Source of the DNA: Leyella stercorea | GTDB lineage: Bacteria > Bacteroidota > Bacteroidia > Bacteroidales > Bacteroidaceae | DNA: 64,000 nucleotides | Direction: 5' to 3' | Assembly: GCF_021531655.1 (NCBI RefSeq) | Contig: NZ_JADYUF010000015.1 | Coordinates: 1-64,000 of the forward strand | Part shown: positions 7,362 through 16,058 of the stretch, one piece after another | Numbering within the stretch: position 1 is the stretch's first letter | Layout: each line of letters starts with the position of its first letter | Translations under genes and position numbers: made by a program | The notes under the pieces: model-generated | Database searches by the model: none | Seen by the model: the letters and a program-made list of their open reading frames with translations, nothing else | What the model was told of the DNA's origin: nothing

Positions 7362-8603
7362 ATGAATGATATGGAAAATTATTTGACAACAAAAAATCGG
7401 TTGCTGGTCGCAGCACTTGCTTTTATTCTTCCATTTTCTTTCGCGAAAGCAGAAGTAAAAGAAGATGGAAAGACCGGTCAGCAAGGCTGGTACGTCGGTA
7501 TTGAGGGTGGAATGCCTTTCGGTTTCTCTACTTTCTCAAGTTTCGGACATGACAAGACGCACCTCGGTTGGGCTGCTGGCTTATATGGTGGCTATCGTTC
7601 CAACTCCATATTCTCGGCTGAGTTATCTGCCAAGTATGGAGAGATGAACTTGTCTGCACAAGATTGTTGCGTAGAACGTAACCATTGGTTGGGTAGCGAC
7701 GGCGTGCTTTACAACGCAGGTGTCTTAGGCATGGACAGTTGGGAATATGCCAATCTGAAAAGCCATGTCCAGATGGGCAGATACGGAGCAAGAGTGAACG
7801 TTAATCTCCTTGGACTGTTCCATAAGACAGCTAACAGCCGATGGGATTTGGCAGTTTCACCTCATATATATGCAGTAACGACCAAGGCTGATATTCAGAC
7901 TATAGCCGATGATGCCAAGGTAATGAAAGGTTCTACCAACTGGCATTTGGGTTATGGCGCAGACTTGCAGGTGGGCTACCAACTGACCTCATGTCTGAAA
8001 TTGGGCATCTATTCCGGTCTGACCCGTCTTACTGGCGAACGTATGGACGGAATGCCTGAGCATCTGCATAAGAACAACTTTGTTTGGGAAAGTGGAGTAA
8101 GATTAGGGATTAACCTCTCTAAAAAGAAGAACAAGGTAGCAGAAACTCCATCAGTTCCACAACAGGAGGTTCTACAAAAGGAAGTTCTACAACAGGAACC
8201 AACTTCTTCGGAGAATGTCAATCAGAAAGAAACTGTGGATAAGGCAGAAACAAAAGTTGCTGAACAAGACATAAAAGAATCTACAAAGGTGACTTTCCCT
8301 GTCATATATTTCACCTTCAATAGTATCGACATCCAACAAAATGAAGAGACTAAATTGAATGCTATTCTCAAAACATTGAAAGAGAATCCAAACATGAAGG
8401 TGACGGTAACAGGTTGGTGCGACACAAAAGGCAGCGTGGCTGTCAATAAACGTATATCTCGCCAGCGTGCAGAAACCGTAAAAACTTGGCTTGTGAAGAA
8501 TGGCATAGAGGCAAGTCGCATTACTGCAATAGGAAATGGCAGCGATGACACCCAAGATGCGGATAAGGCTCGCCGAGTAGAGACTAAAGACAATCATAAG
8601 TAA
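7362..8603 (+). CDS. OmpA-family protein with N-terminal beta-barrel
   Basis: 413 aa: signal peptide (about 1-30), a beta-barrel-like region (about 40-255, GWYVGIEGGMPFGFS...GVRLGINLSKKK), and a Gln/Glu-rich linker (about 260-300). The C-terminal OmpA domain (about 305-405) contains VIYFTFNSIDIQQNEETKLNA and a peptidoglycan-binding stretch VTGWCDTKGSVAVNKRISRQRAETVK. It should tie the outer membrane to peptidoglycan. Such proteins (DUF3575 or OmpA-like) commonly start Bacteroidota type V fimbrial loci, and here the FimB/Mfa2-like gene follows after 20 nt. A second ATG at 7371 is an alternative start. A weak -33/-7 pair (TTG 7320, TACTTTTA 7341) precedes it. Confidence 0.85.
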   Translation: MNDMENYLTTKNRLLVAALAFILPFSFAKAEVKEDGKTGQQGWYVGIEGGMPFGFSTFSSFGHDKTHLGWAAGLYGGYRSNSIFSAELSAKYGEMNLSAQDCCVERNHWLGSDGVLYNAGVLGMDSWEYANLKSHVQMGRYGARVNVNLLGLFHKTANSRWDLAVSPHIYAVTTKADIQTIADDAKVMKGSTNWHLGYGADLQVGYQLTSCLKLGIYSGLTRLTGERMDGMPEHLHKNNFVWESGVRLGINLSKKKNKVAETPSVPQQEVLQKEVLQQEPTSSENVNQKETVDKAETKVAEQDIKESTKVTFPVIYFTFNSIDIQQNEETKLNAILKTLKENPNMKVTVTGWCDTKGSVAVNKRISRQRAETVKTWLVKNGIEASRITAIGNGSDDTQDADKARRVETKDNHK

Positions 8604-8623
8604 CCCATAAAACAAGATAGAAA

Positions 8624-9517
8624 ATGAAAGCAAAAAGAAGATTTAATATTTGGTTATGGGTGCTGTTATGCGTCCCATGCCTGTTGGCAAGTTGCGACCA
8701 TAATGTTCATGATGGTGAGGATGAGGGTGGTTTGTCAGTATCGCTCACTTGGGCGGATGAAGCCGACCATGGTACGGAAGTGAAAGACGTGAAGCTCTGG
8801 ATATTCAATGCCGATGACGGTTCGCTTGTAGAGGAAAAACATTATGGTAGTGCGCAGGAGGTGGCAAGCCAACGATTCGCTCTTCCTGAAGGGCATTATC
8901 AGATATTGGCTATTACCAATCTCATAGAGCCATTCTTCACCACTGACCAGACCAGGGCTTTGACTAACTGGAACAATATTCAGATAGGTTTGACCAATCC
9001 TAAGGATGTAAGGAACAATGCCTATTTCGGAGTGACCGATGTGAAGATAGACAACAAGGAAAGCAGCTATGTGGTGCAAAACCCTATGAAGAGCGTGCTT
9101 TCGGAACTGACCGTCATCATTGAGAATGTGCCGAAAGGCACAGAGATGAGTGGCAAGGCATTAGATGCAGCCTGGTGTCTGTTCCCTACACAGAAGAATA
9201 GTGATGGAGAATATGGATTGCCGAGCATAGAGCCAACGGAAGTGGAAATACCTACTATCTTGGCTACTGAGTCAACTTTGCAATCAGAAGTCATCCGGCT
9301 GATGCCGACCATACAGGGAAGTTCCGCCTCTCATATCTATCTCCGCCTATTGCTCCCTAACGGGACCTTGCAAGAGTATGACATCACCGCCCCTGCGATG
9401 AAGGTTGGAGGAAAGTATGAGTTGCGACTCAACTACAACCAGATGCAGCCAAAGATGAATCTGGAAGCTACCATCAACGGTTGGACGAACCTCAACAATG
9501 AAGTAGAAATCAAATAA
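8624..9517 (+). CDS. FimB/Mfa2-like fimbrial anchor lipoprotein
   Basis: 297 aa. Signal peptide with lipobox LASC (about residues 20-23), so it is lipid-modified and outer-membrane bound. The mature part begins with acidic residues and then a transthyretin-like beta domain (GLSVSLTWADEADHGTEVKDVKLWIFNADDGSLVEEKHY, LPEGHYQILAITN), as in the FimB/Mfa2 family. In Porphyromonas these proteins anchor the fimbrial shaft and limit its length. The C-terminal end (PKMNLEATINGWTNLNNEVEIK) matches the family ending. It is followed after 28 nt by the first fimbrillin gene. An exact match to FimB or Mfa2 is not claimed. Confidence 0.8.
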   Translation: MKAKRRFNIWLWVLLCVPCLLASCDHNVHDGEDEGGLSVSLTWADEADHGTEVKDVKLWIFNADDGSLVEEKHYGSAQEVASQRFALPEGHYQILAITNLIEPFFTTDQTRALTNWNNIQIGLTNPKDVRNNAYFGVTDVKIDNKESSYVVQNPMKSVLSELTVIIENVPKGTEMSGKALDAAWCLFPTQKNSDGEYGLPSIEPTEVEIPTILATESTLQSEVIRLMPTIQGSSASHIYLRLLLPNGTLQEYDITAPAMKVGGKYELRLNYNQMQPKMNLEATINGWTNLNNEVEIK

Positions 9518-9545
9518 TAATAATAACTTTTAAAATATTGATAAG

Positions 9546-10439
9546 ATGAAAAAGATGACGAAGTTTTTTGCCCTTGCACTCTTGGCAGGTGCAATGGTTT
9601 CATGCAGTACAGAAGATACAGCTCCTACAACAGCAAATGGTAAGGTAGCCGTGCAGTTTACTGGTGGTATCAGCGTAAACACCCGTGCTTCCGGTTTAGC
9701 CTGGGCTGATGGTGACAGGATTGGTATCTTCATGACAGGTACAAATCAGCCTCTCTCTGCAGATGCAATCAGAGAGGGAGTTGACAATGTTTGCTATCAG
9801 TCAAATGGAAGTATAGGTTTTTCACCTGTTTCTGGAGGTAAGACTATTTTCTTCCCGATAGATGGAGATGTGGACTTCTATTCTTACTATCCACAGACCA
9901 CAGTCAATGATTACAAGGTAGCACTTGATGTAACAGACCAAAGGAAACAAGAAGCTATCGACTTTATGTATGCCAAGACAGAAGGCTGCAACAAAGCTAC
10001 GCCACAGGTATTCTTGAAGTTCTACCATAAGTTAAGCAATCTTGTTTTGGAAGTTCAACCAGGTAACGGTCTTACGCAAGAAGACCTTAAGAAAATGACT
10101 GTGACAGTGAAAGGTCAGAATACCAAAGCCACTTTCAATCTTGCGGATGGGACTATCTCTGGTGAAGAAAATCCTGCGGACATCACGATGAAAACTACCG
10201 AAGCTGGCAAGCTGTATGAGGCAATCCTGCTCCCTACAGAAGAAGAAAGCCGAGTGATAGAGTTTGACCTCAAGAATGGTTACGACGCTCCTTTCGTATG
10301 GACAATGCCTGTAAAACTTGAGGGTGGCAAAAGATACCACTATACAGTAGTAAAATTGAGTCGTTCTGCCGTAGATATTTCTGGAAACATTGAGCCTTGG
10401 ATAAAGGCTGGAGACGACAATGAACATATAGCACAATAA
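9546..10439 (+). CDS. Fimbrillin-family lipoprotein 1
   Basis: 297 aa lipoprotein (lipobox MVSC, Cys about 21). The fimbrillin signature lies just after the pro-segment: ISVNTRASGLAWADGDRIGIFMTG, that is TR followed by W-x-x-GD-x-IG. A second marker is the YYPQ block (VDFYSYYPQT), which precedes the conserved helix with DFMYA and the FxHKLSNLVLEV strand. In type V pili, an Arg-specific protease removes the N-terminal strand after such an Arg so that the next subunit can donate a strand. Tentatively a shaft or tip subunit, since every subunit gene here has a similar layout. Confidence 0.85.
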   Translation: MKKMTKFFALALLAGAMVSCSTEDTAPTTANGKVAVQFTGGISVNTRASGLAWADGDRIGIFMTGTNQPLSADAIREGVDNVCYQSNGSIGFSPVSGGKTIFFPIDGDVDFYSYYPQTTVNDYKVALDVTDQRKQEAIDFMYAKTEGCNKATPQVFLKFYHKLSNLVLEVQPGNGLTQEDLKKMTVTVKGQNTKATFNLADGTISGEENPADITMKTTEAGKLYEAILLPTEEESRVIEFDLKNGYDAPFVWTMPVKLEGGKRYHYTVVKLSRSAVDISGNIEPWIKAGDDNEHIAQ

Positions 10440-10461
10440 CAACTCTTAAAAAGCAAGAGAT

Positions 10462-11403
10462 ATGAAGAAATTTAGATTCTTGTACATCGCTGCCGCAGCA
10501 TTGCTGTTTGCAGCTTGCGCTAACGAAGAAGACGGTATCGGCAACAATGGTCCTGTTGCTGCTACAGTAAAGGCGGATATTTCCAACAATATCAAAACCC
10601 GTGGAACTGCAGACAACAACAGCTGGACAGCAGGCGATGCCATTGGCGTATATGCCACATCTTCTGGCAATACAACAGGAGACAACAAAAAGTATGTAAC
10701 AACAAATGGGGATGGTACTTTTGAAGCTGCTGACAATAACAACATCATCTATTTCAAGGACAACAAAGAGACAACATTTAGTGCATACTATCCTTATAGC
10801 GAATCCTTAACTGATGGTAAAATGGATTGGAATATGGCTGAGGTAGAAGAAAACCAACCTTGTAAGGCTGATGTACTTTTTGCCTCAGGAGCTACTGCAA
10901 GCAAAGCATCTCCAACTGTGAATTTTACAGATCTCGAACATCGCTTTAAGCATTGTATGAGTTTGGTTGAATTCAAAATTAAACCAGGGCAGGGTGTCAA
11001 ATATAACAATTATAAATTCAATCGCTTAGAGTTGAAAGGAATATTTACAAGCGGTAAATTTGACACAAGAACAGGTTTGGTTGAAAATGTTGGTGACAGA
11101 ATGTCTATTGTGCGTAATTTTGTTGATGTACCTTTTGAAAGCGAAAAAAGTTTTGCTTATATCATGTTGCCGCAAAGCCTTGAAAGCAATAAGATGGATA
11201 TAGAGATTTACTTGTTGTTGAATGATAGCGAAGTAAAATACACAACCCCTATAACACCATCCACCAATGGACAATTTGAAGGTGGCAAAAAATATACATA
11301 CAACATAACTGTTAAAAATACGGGGATTACTATAGAAAAAGCTAATATAGTTCCTTGGGAAAATGGTGATTCAAGTGATTTAGACGCAGATATAGCTTTG
11401 TAA
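10462..11403 (+). CDS. Fimbrillin-family lipoprotein 2
   Basis: 313 aa with lipobox FAAC (Cys about 19). It has the same order of marks as the previous gene: IKTRGTADNNSWTAGDAIGVYAT near residue 45, SAYYPYS, DVLFASGATASKASPTVNFTDLEHRFKHCMSLVEFKI, and the ending IEKANIVPWENGD. It is 22 nt downstream of fimbrillin 1 and probably in the same transcript. Sequence divergence from its neighbour suggests a different position in the fibre rather than a recent duplicate. Assignment to shaft or tip is not possible from sequence alone. Confidence 0.85.
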   Translation: MKKFRFLYIAAAALLFAACANEEDGIGNNGPVAATVKADISNNIKTRGTADNNSWTAGDAIGVYATSSGNTTGDNKKYVTTNGDGTFEAADNNNIIYFKDNKETTFSAYYPYSESLTDGKMDWNMAEVEENQPCKADVLFASGATASKASPTVNFTDLEHRFKHCMSLVEFKIKPGQGVKYNNYKFNRLELKGIFTSGKFDTRTGLVENVGDRMSIVRNFVDVPFESEKSFAYIMLPQSLESNKMDIEIYLLLNDSEVKYTTPITPSTNGQFEGGKKYTYNITVKNTGITIEKANIVPWENGDSSDLDADIAL

Positions 11404-11437
11404 TGATAAATAAGGTACTGAAAATAGGGAATACAGG

Positions 11438-11463
11438 GTTAGTGAGCTTGGCCGCTCACTAAC
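11438..11463. other. Hairpin between fimbrillin genes 2 and 3
   Basis: Perfect 10-bp stem GTTAGTGAGC / GCTCACTAAC with a 6-nt loop and a further TCACTAAC after it. There is no U-tract, so it may stabilise or attenuate the transcript between subunit genes rather than end it. Confidence 0.6.
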
Positions 11464-11489
11464 TCACTAACAATAAAAAATTGAAGATT

Positions 11490-12383
11490 ATGAAGACGAT
11501 AAAACAAAGAATTTCCTATGCGGTAATGGGCCTTATGGCTATGGGCTTTACAGCATGTACGCAAAATGAAGATATGGCTCCTACGCTGAAAGGGCAGGAA
11601 ATCAATGCCACTTTCTCTGTTGGAGGTATGCAGACTCGTGTCAATACATTGGGAGACGGTAACAATTGGGAGAATGAGGACCTAATAAGTGTACTGCAAA
11701 TTTTCGGTGATGAAACTACTAGAACTGGTGAATATAAATATGTGGAAGAAAATGGGTTATACCATTGGGAACCTATCGTAAGACTTCGCTGGGAAAAAGT
11801 GGGAAGATGCGAATTGATTGCTTGGTATCCTTCTGATATGACCAATTTTCCTATCTATAATTTGCATACAGACCAAAGTGATGAGACTCAGTTGAAAGCT
11901 GCAGATTTAATAAACGGATGTTGGTACGATGTCCCTAAAGATTATGTAGATATTCCTATGAAGCATCGCATGTCGCTGGTTACGATAGTATATCATGTTG
12001 GTACTGCGGATTATCCTGATAAGGATATTAGTGAACCACAAGTGTATTCAAAAAACAACAGTGTTAGATTTTTTAGAGCCCCTGACCATGGGCAATTAGT
12101 AATGGGTACACCTTCTGGTAATCCTGATTGGGTAAAAGCCTGTAAGCATGACGGCGATATGTTTTCAGCAATCGTTATCCCTGGTTCATACAAAACTGGC
12201 GAGATTTTCGTGAAATTCAAGATTGGCGACCAAAACTTCCATGCAAAAATGAAGTCAAATACGGAGTTTCAAGAGGGCCATCGCTACACCTACAAACTCG
12301 ATGTAGGAAAAGACAAAGTGGAACTGACCAGAATCAGCATAGATAATATGACTGGTTGGACAAACGAAGATGAACTCAAATAA
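11490..12383 (+). CDS. Fimbrillin-like lipoprotein 3
   Basis: 297 aa from the ATG at 11490; a TTG three codons upstream is a poorer start. Lipobox FTAC (Cys about 23). It has the family layout with GGMQTRVNTLGDGNNWENEDLISVLQIFG, where the usual GD is ED, then LIAWYPSD, YVDIPMKHRMSLVTIVYHV and the ending ISIDNMTGWTNEDELK. The higher aromatic and charged content and divergent mid-region suggest a minor or accessory subunit. The gap before it (86 nt, with a hairpin) could lower its expression relative to the upstream genes. Confidence 0.75.
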   Translation: MKTIKQRISYAVMGLMAMGFTACTQNEDMAPTLKGQEINATFSVGGMQTRVNTLGDGNNWENEDLISVLQIFGDETTRTGEYKYVEENGLYHWEPIVRLRWEKVGRCELIAWYPSDMTNFPIYNLHTDQSDETQLKAADLINGCWYDVPKDYVDIPMKHRMSLVTIVYHVGTADYPDKDISEPQVYSKNNSVRFFRAPDHGQLVMGTPSGNPDWVKACKHDGDMFSAIVIPGSYKTGEIFVKFKIGDQNFHAKMKSNTEFQEGHRYTYKLDVGKDKVELTRISIDNMTGWTNEDELK

Positions 12384-12397
12384 TTGGAGGAAAGAAT

Positions 12398-13741
12398 ATG
12401 AAAAAGATATTTCAATACATCATGCTGGCTGTCGTTACTATAGTAATGGCGTCATGCACAAGTGATATAGAAGAAACAACCGCAACAACAGGCAAGAACA
12501 ACGTACAGTTGGTTGTTGGTGAATTTCCGACATTCGGAGATTCACAGACTCGTGCTATTGGTACACCAGATGAAGGCAAGACTTCATGGGCAGAAGGAGA
12601 TGAGTTGCTTCTGGAGATGACCAGTAAGACTTTAGGAACCAAGTATGCTGCTTTTACATATAATGGCAGTAGCTGGGAATTGACAAGTGGCGAGCTGTCT
12701 TATAAAGAAGACGAAGTGCCAACCTTTCCTCATGTATATTATGCCCCTAACTACAAATGGGAAGCCGGCAAATTAGTTTTGAAAGAAGGTAAGGATCCTG
12801 GAACAGATGAATATATCGAGGGAAATGCTAGAATCACTGGTAATGGTATAAATGTATCTTTTGCCGAGGCAACACGCAAATATTCCCGCTTGCGTATTGC
12901 AACTCTACCCAATGAGCAAATAACAGTTGATACCGAATATTTCACTCCTGCGGGCAGCAGCGATATGGAACAGAAAGGAAATTATACACTTACTTCGGAT
13001 GAAAAGGGCAATGCCTATTTATATGGTACTTTTGAAAATAATTCCGAAGTTACAGTGAAATATAGAGAAGCAACTTTGGCAACTCATACATTCATGCAAG
13101 CAACAGAAAATGCTAAGAGTTATGCTCTGGATGCTACTGTCATTTCGGCAAATAGTGCAGAAGAAATAAAGTCAGCTATTGAGCAAAAAGTAGCAGATGG
13201 CAAGACTATTATAAGACTCAACCTCGCTCCCAATGCTGGCACTGATGAATTTATGGCAATAAGAGAAGCCATCAAAGGTGCCGCCCCTAACGACTTGGGT
13301 ACAATTGAGTTGACCGTTATTGGTGTAGAAACTATTCCAGAAGAGGCATTCTATAATATGTTGCAACTTAAGTCAGTCAAAATGTCTGACGTAAAAGAAA
13401 TTAAGAAATATGCTTTTAAAGAGTGCAAATATCTCACTGTAGTAGAAGCGCCGAGTCTTAATAAACTTTGTTCTGGTGCATTTAAAAAATGTGATCAGCT
13501 TTCAAAGCTGACTTTTGGCCCTATAAACTATGCTGATGCACGAAATTGGCCAATATTTGAATATATTACCCCAAATATAGATTTAATTTTGTCAGACTAT
13601 CAAAAAGAGATGATTGAAACTGACGATTATTTATATACAGCTAATAACGATATAGATTATGCTGGTAGTGATGAACATAACAGCAAAAATTTCCTTGGGC
13701 GTGAATTTAAGTCCATAACGTGTAGATATAAGGTTGAATAA
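12398..13741 (+). CDS. Fimbrillin-like N-domain fused to BspA-type leucine-rich repeats
   Basis: 447 aa lipoprotein (lipobox MASC, Cys about 20). Residues about 30-230 resemble the fimbrillin N-domain, with SQTRAIGTPDEGKTSWAEGDELLLEM. Residues about 290-390 are LRR_5 (BspA/TpLRR) repeats: IGVETIPEEAFYNMLQLKSVKM, KEIKKYAFKECKYLTVVEA, LCSGAFKKCDQLSKLTF. BspA repeats bind fibronectin and host surfaces in oral Bacteroidota. As the last gene of the locus, it is a good candidate for the adhesive tip. That function is inferred from the fusion and its position. Confidence 0.75.
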   Translation: MKKIFQYIMLAVVTIVMASCTSDIEETTATTGKNNVQLVVGEFPTFGDSQTRAIGTPDEGKTSWAEGDELLLEMTSKTLGTKYAAFTYNGSSWELTSGELSYKEDEVPTFPHVYYAPNYKWEAGKLVLKEGKDPGTDEYIEGNARITGNGINVSFAEATRKYSRLRIATLPNEQITVDTEYFTPAGSSDMEQKGNYTLTSDEKGNAYLYGTFENNSEVTVKYREATLATHTFMQATENAKSYALDATVISANSAEEIKSAIEQKVADGKTIIRLNLAPNAGTDEFMAIREAIKGAAPNDLGTIELTVIGVETIPEEAFYNMLQLKSVKMSDVKEIKKYAFKECKYLTVVEAPSLNKLCSGAFKKCDQLSKLTFGPINYADARNWPIFEYITPNIDLILSDYQKEMIETDDYLYTANNDIDYAGSDEHNSKNFLGREFKSITCRYKVE

Positions 13742-13826
13742 TAAATACAGATTGGTTTAACTCCTAAGCTGGGCAGGAGTATAAGTTGCCCAGCAAACAT
13801 ATCCCCCGCACCTCACGGGAAACGAC

Positions 13827-13869
13827 AAGGGTCTATATGCCACGATGAAAAGGTGGCGTATAGACCCTT
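13827..13869. terminator. Terminator-like hairpin after the fimbrial locus
   Basis: Two 17-nt arms, AAGGGTCTATATGCCAC and GTGGCGTATAGACCCTT, pair with a single U-G wobble around a 9-nt loop. A smaller hairpin (GCTGGGCA / TGCCCAGC) precedes it. Likely ends the fimbrial transcript, although the following U-tract is weak. Confidence 0.7.
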
Positions 13870-13980
13870 ACTCTTCAAAAGCTACCACAATATTTACCAA
13901 AACTTTTCTTCTGTTTTCTTTGCGCTTTCAAAATAAAAGCTTAGCTTTGTAAGCGAGACTGATTAAAAAAGGAGGTTGCA

Positions 13981-14283
13981 ATGCCAAAGATATTTGAATA
14001 CTTCGGATTTATCTTTCTATTCTATTCGAATGAACATGAACCTATACATGTTCATGTTATGAAGGATGGACATGAAGCTATATTCGAGATAATGTTAGAG
14101 AATGGCGAACTTGTTGATATTCACAGAAGAACTTCTAACAAGATTCCACCATTAAGTGAAAAGGATGCAGCTACTGCTGAGGCCTTTGTTAAGAAGTACT
14201 ATAAGAATATAGTTGATAAATGGGTAAACTTCTTTATTTATAAGAAAAGAATACGTTCAACTAAAATAACAAAGAAATTATGA
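13981..14283 (+). CDS. DUF4160-domain protein
   Basis: 100 aa. The core matches the DUF4160 family: MPKIFEYFGFIFLFYSNEHEPIHVHVMKDGHEAIFEI. The HEPIHVHV stretch is the family hallmark. The protein is followed at once by a DUF2442 protein, with a 4-nt ATGA overlap (14280-14283), so the two are translationally coupled. This pair is widespread and has been suggested to behave like a toxin-antitoxin module, but the biochemical role is not established. An in-frame GG-rich stretch (AAAGGAGG) 10 nt upstream is an unusually good ribosome-binding site for this genome. Confidence 0.85.
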   Translation: MPKIFEYFGFIFLFYSNEHEPIHVHVMKDGHEAIFEIMLENGELVDIHRRTSNKIPPLSEKDAATAEAFVKKYYKNIVDKWVNFFIYKKRIRSTKITKKL

Positions 14284-14528
14284 ACTTAAGTATTGTTTCT
14301 GCAAAATATGTGGCGCCATTAAAAGTGGAATTGCACTTCAATGATGGCATCATTAAGACGGTAGATGTTGGTGCTTTTATCAGAAAACATCCACATCCGC
14401 AATACAACTCTTACTTGAATGAAAACAAATTCAAAAAGTTCAAGATAGAGTTTGGCAATATCGTTTGGGGAAAGAATTGGGATTTGATATTCCCAATAGA
14501 TAAATTATATGCAGGCGTTTGCTACTGA
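14280..14528 (+). CDS. DUF2442-domain protein
   Basis: 82 aa, a complete small DUF2442 domain (VELHFNDGIIKTVDVGAFIRKHPHPQY...IEFGNIVWGKNWDLIFPIDKLY). It overlaps the DUF4160 gene by 4 nt and is presumably its partner. The family is small, cytoplasmic and often found with DUF4160 in mobile or accessory regions. Here the pair sits beside a decayed DUF6169 gene and a repeat array, consistent with an accessory island. Function unknown. Confidence 0.85.
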   Translation: MNLSIVSAKYVAPLKVELHFNDGIIKTVDVGAFIRKHPHPQYNSYLNENKFKKFKIEFGNIVWGKNWDLIFPIDKLYAGVCY

Positions 14529-14577
14529 ACAAGAAGAGGGTGTGTTATAAGTCTATAATACAATGCCTTTAACTTAA

Positions 14578-14850
14578 CTCACTTCAATTTTCATTCTCCT
14601 TACAAAGTCTGGATGGATAATAGATAATGGTTCATATAAATTCTTAACAGATTATGGTGTTCAGTATCGAATAGAATTTGTAGAAAACAATAATATCTGG
14701 GAGGAAGAAAAAGCATACGAATTCGGCATTCTTAATGACAACAATAAGAATTCTCCTAACGATTCTAAAGTTAAAGCAACCATACAATGTATTATAGAGG
14801 AATTCTTTCTTACAAATATCGTACAAGCGGTAAAAATCTGTTACAAATGA
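14578..14850 (+). pseudogene. DUF6169-like gene remnant without a start codon
   Basis: The frame ending at TGA 14848-14850 reads GSYKFLTDYGVQYRIEFVEN, NIWEEEKAYEFGILND and KVKATIQCIIEEFFLTNIVQ. That matches the body of small DUF6169 proteins, which normally begin with a Met-led segment of about 15-25 residues. Here the frame is closed upstream by TAA at 14575 and has no ATG, GTG or TTG in a plausible place, so the 5' end is lost. Coding composition is otherwise well kept, suggesting recent loss. Confidence 0.65.
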
Positions 14851-14943
14851 AAAATCGATTCTAGAGATTTCAAAGGTAGGTTTTATAGTTTTTTGGAGCT
14901 ACGAAGACATTCCAACTCGTCATTTGGGGCTTCTTTACCTTGC

Positions 14944-15052
14944 AAAAGTTGTCCTTTTGCATGGCAATAGGAGTACATTTGCTTTGTAAATGTAGCCCAA
15001 ATGTATAGCAAAAGAGGTCCTTTTTATATCAAAAGGACCTCTTTTTTGTAAC
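14944..15052. repeat. 22-bp tandem array (AAAAGG family), degenerate
   Basis: Five units start at 14944, 14966, 14988, 15010 and 15031; one is 21 bp. The first matches the family core (AAAAGTTGTCCTTTTGCATGG); units 2-3 have drifted (AATAGGAGTACATTT, AAATGTAGCCCAAATGT). The last two form a perfect 15-bp hairpin (AAAAGAGGTCCTTTT / AAAAGGACCTCTTTT, 15010-15045) with a T run, which could serve as a terminator. Confidence 0.8.
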
Positions 15053-15267
15053 TGAAATCTGCGCCATAGCTTCACAATCGCTATAACTCGCTGTATACAA
15101 GCAACATAACAAAAACCGCGCAAAACTAAAGAATTCTGAGCCAAAGATTTCTTTGTGCGTTCAGATCACAGTTTTGAGCGGTCATAAATGCAAATATTGT
15201 ATTGGTTGCAGTGAATTTACCTGTGTACAAATATTCCTCTGATATCTTTCATAAAGAAAAAAATGTG

Positions 15268-15275
15268 TATCTTTG
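15268..15275 (+). promoter_or_regulatory. Promoter -7 box for the nitroreductase gene
   Basis: TATCTTTG, an exact TAnnTTTG box, 25 nt before the ATG at 15301. The -33 element is weak. Confidence 0.65.
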
Positions 15276-15300
15276 AGCACAAATAAACATTAATATATAT

Positions 15301-15999
15301 ATGATTATGACATTACTTGAAGCTATAAAGCAACGACATAGTGTGCGCAGGTACGTTCATAAGCCGCTGTCGGCAGACATCATTGAGACGTTACAGAAGA
15401 AGATTGAGGAGTGCAACGCTGAGGGCGGACTGCACATTCAGCTTGTTACTAATGAGACAAAGGCATTTACGGGCATCTTCTCGTATGGCAAGTTTTCGGG
15501 CGTGGAGAATTATCTGGTTATGGTTGGCAAGAAGGCTGACGACCTTGACGAGCGTGTGGGCTATTACGGAGAACAGCTTGTACTGCTGGCACAAACGCTC
15601 GGGCTAAATACTTGTTGGGCAGGACTGAGTTATCGTAAGGTGAATGAGGCTTACATAGTGGGCGATGACGAGAAACTAACGTGTATGATTGCCTTGGGAT
15701 ATGGAGCTACACAAGGTGTAAGCCATAAGATTAAGAAAGCCGAAGAAGTGAGCAACATCTGTAATGACTCGCCCGAATGGTTTCGCAATGGTGTGGAAGC
15801 TGCACTCCTGGCTCCTACTGCCATCAATCAACAGAAGTTTTCTTTCACGCTGTTGCCTAACGAGCAAGGTACAAGAGAGAAACCAAAGATTCTTGCCAAT
15901 CGAGGCTTCTCAATGGTGGGATATACCAAGATGGATATAGGCATAGCCAGACTGCACTTCGAGATTGGTGCTGGAAAGGATAATTTCGATTGGGCGTAG
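15301..15999 (+). CDS. Nitroreductase-family protein
   Basis: 232 aa. The N-terminal flavin-binding motif AIKQRHSVRRYVHKPLSAD is typical of FMN nitroreductases, as are GYYGEQLVLLAQTLGLNTCWAGL and APTAINQQKFSF in the second half. The enzyme would use NAD(P)H and FMN to reduce nitro, quinone or similar compounds in the cytoplasm. It has two tandem half-domains like other Bacteroidota members of about 230-250 aa. A second Met (MTLLEAIKQ) two codons later is an alternative start. It is transcribed alone, from its own promoter to a long hairpin terminator. Confidence 0.85.
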   Translation: MIMTLLEAIKQRHSVRRYVHKPLSADIIETLQKKIEECNAEGGLHIQLVTNETKAFTGIFSYGKFSGVENYLVMVGKKADDLDERVGYYGEQLVLLAQTLGLNTCWAGLSYRKVNEAYIVGDDEKLTCMIALGYGATQGVSHKIKKAEEVSNICNDSPEWFRNGVEAALLAPTAINQQKFSFTLLPNEQGTREKPKILANRGFSMVGYTKMDIGIARLHFEIGAGKDNFDWA

Positions 16000-16058
16000 G
16001 TTACATCATCATAAAATCAGTCAAAGTCAATATACATGTACAAGTAGTATTAAGCTAT

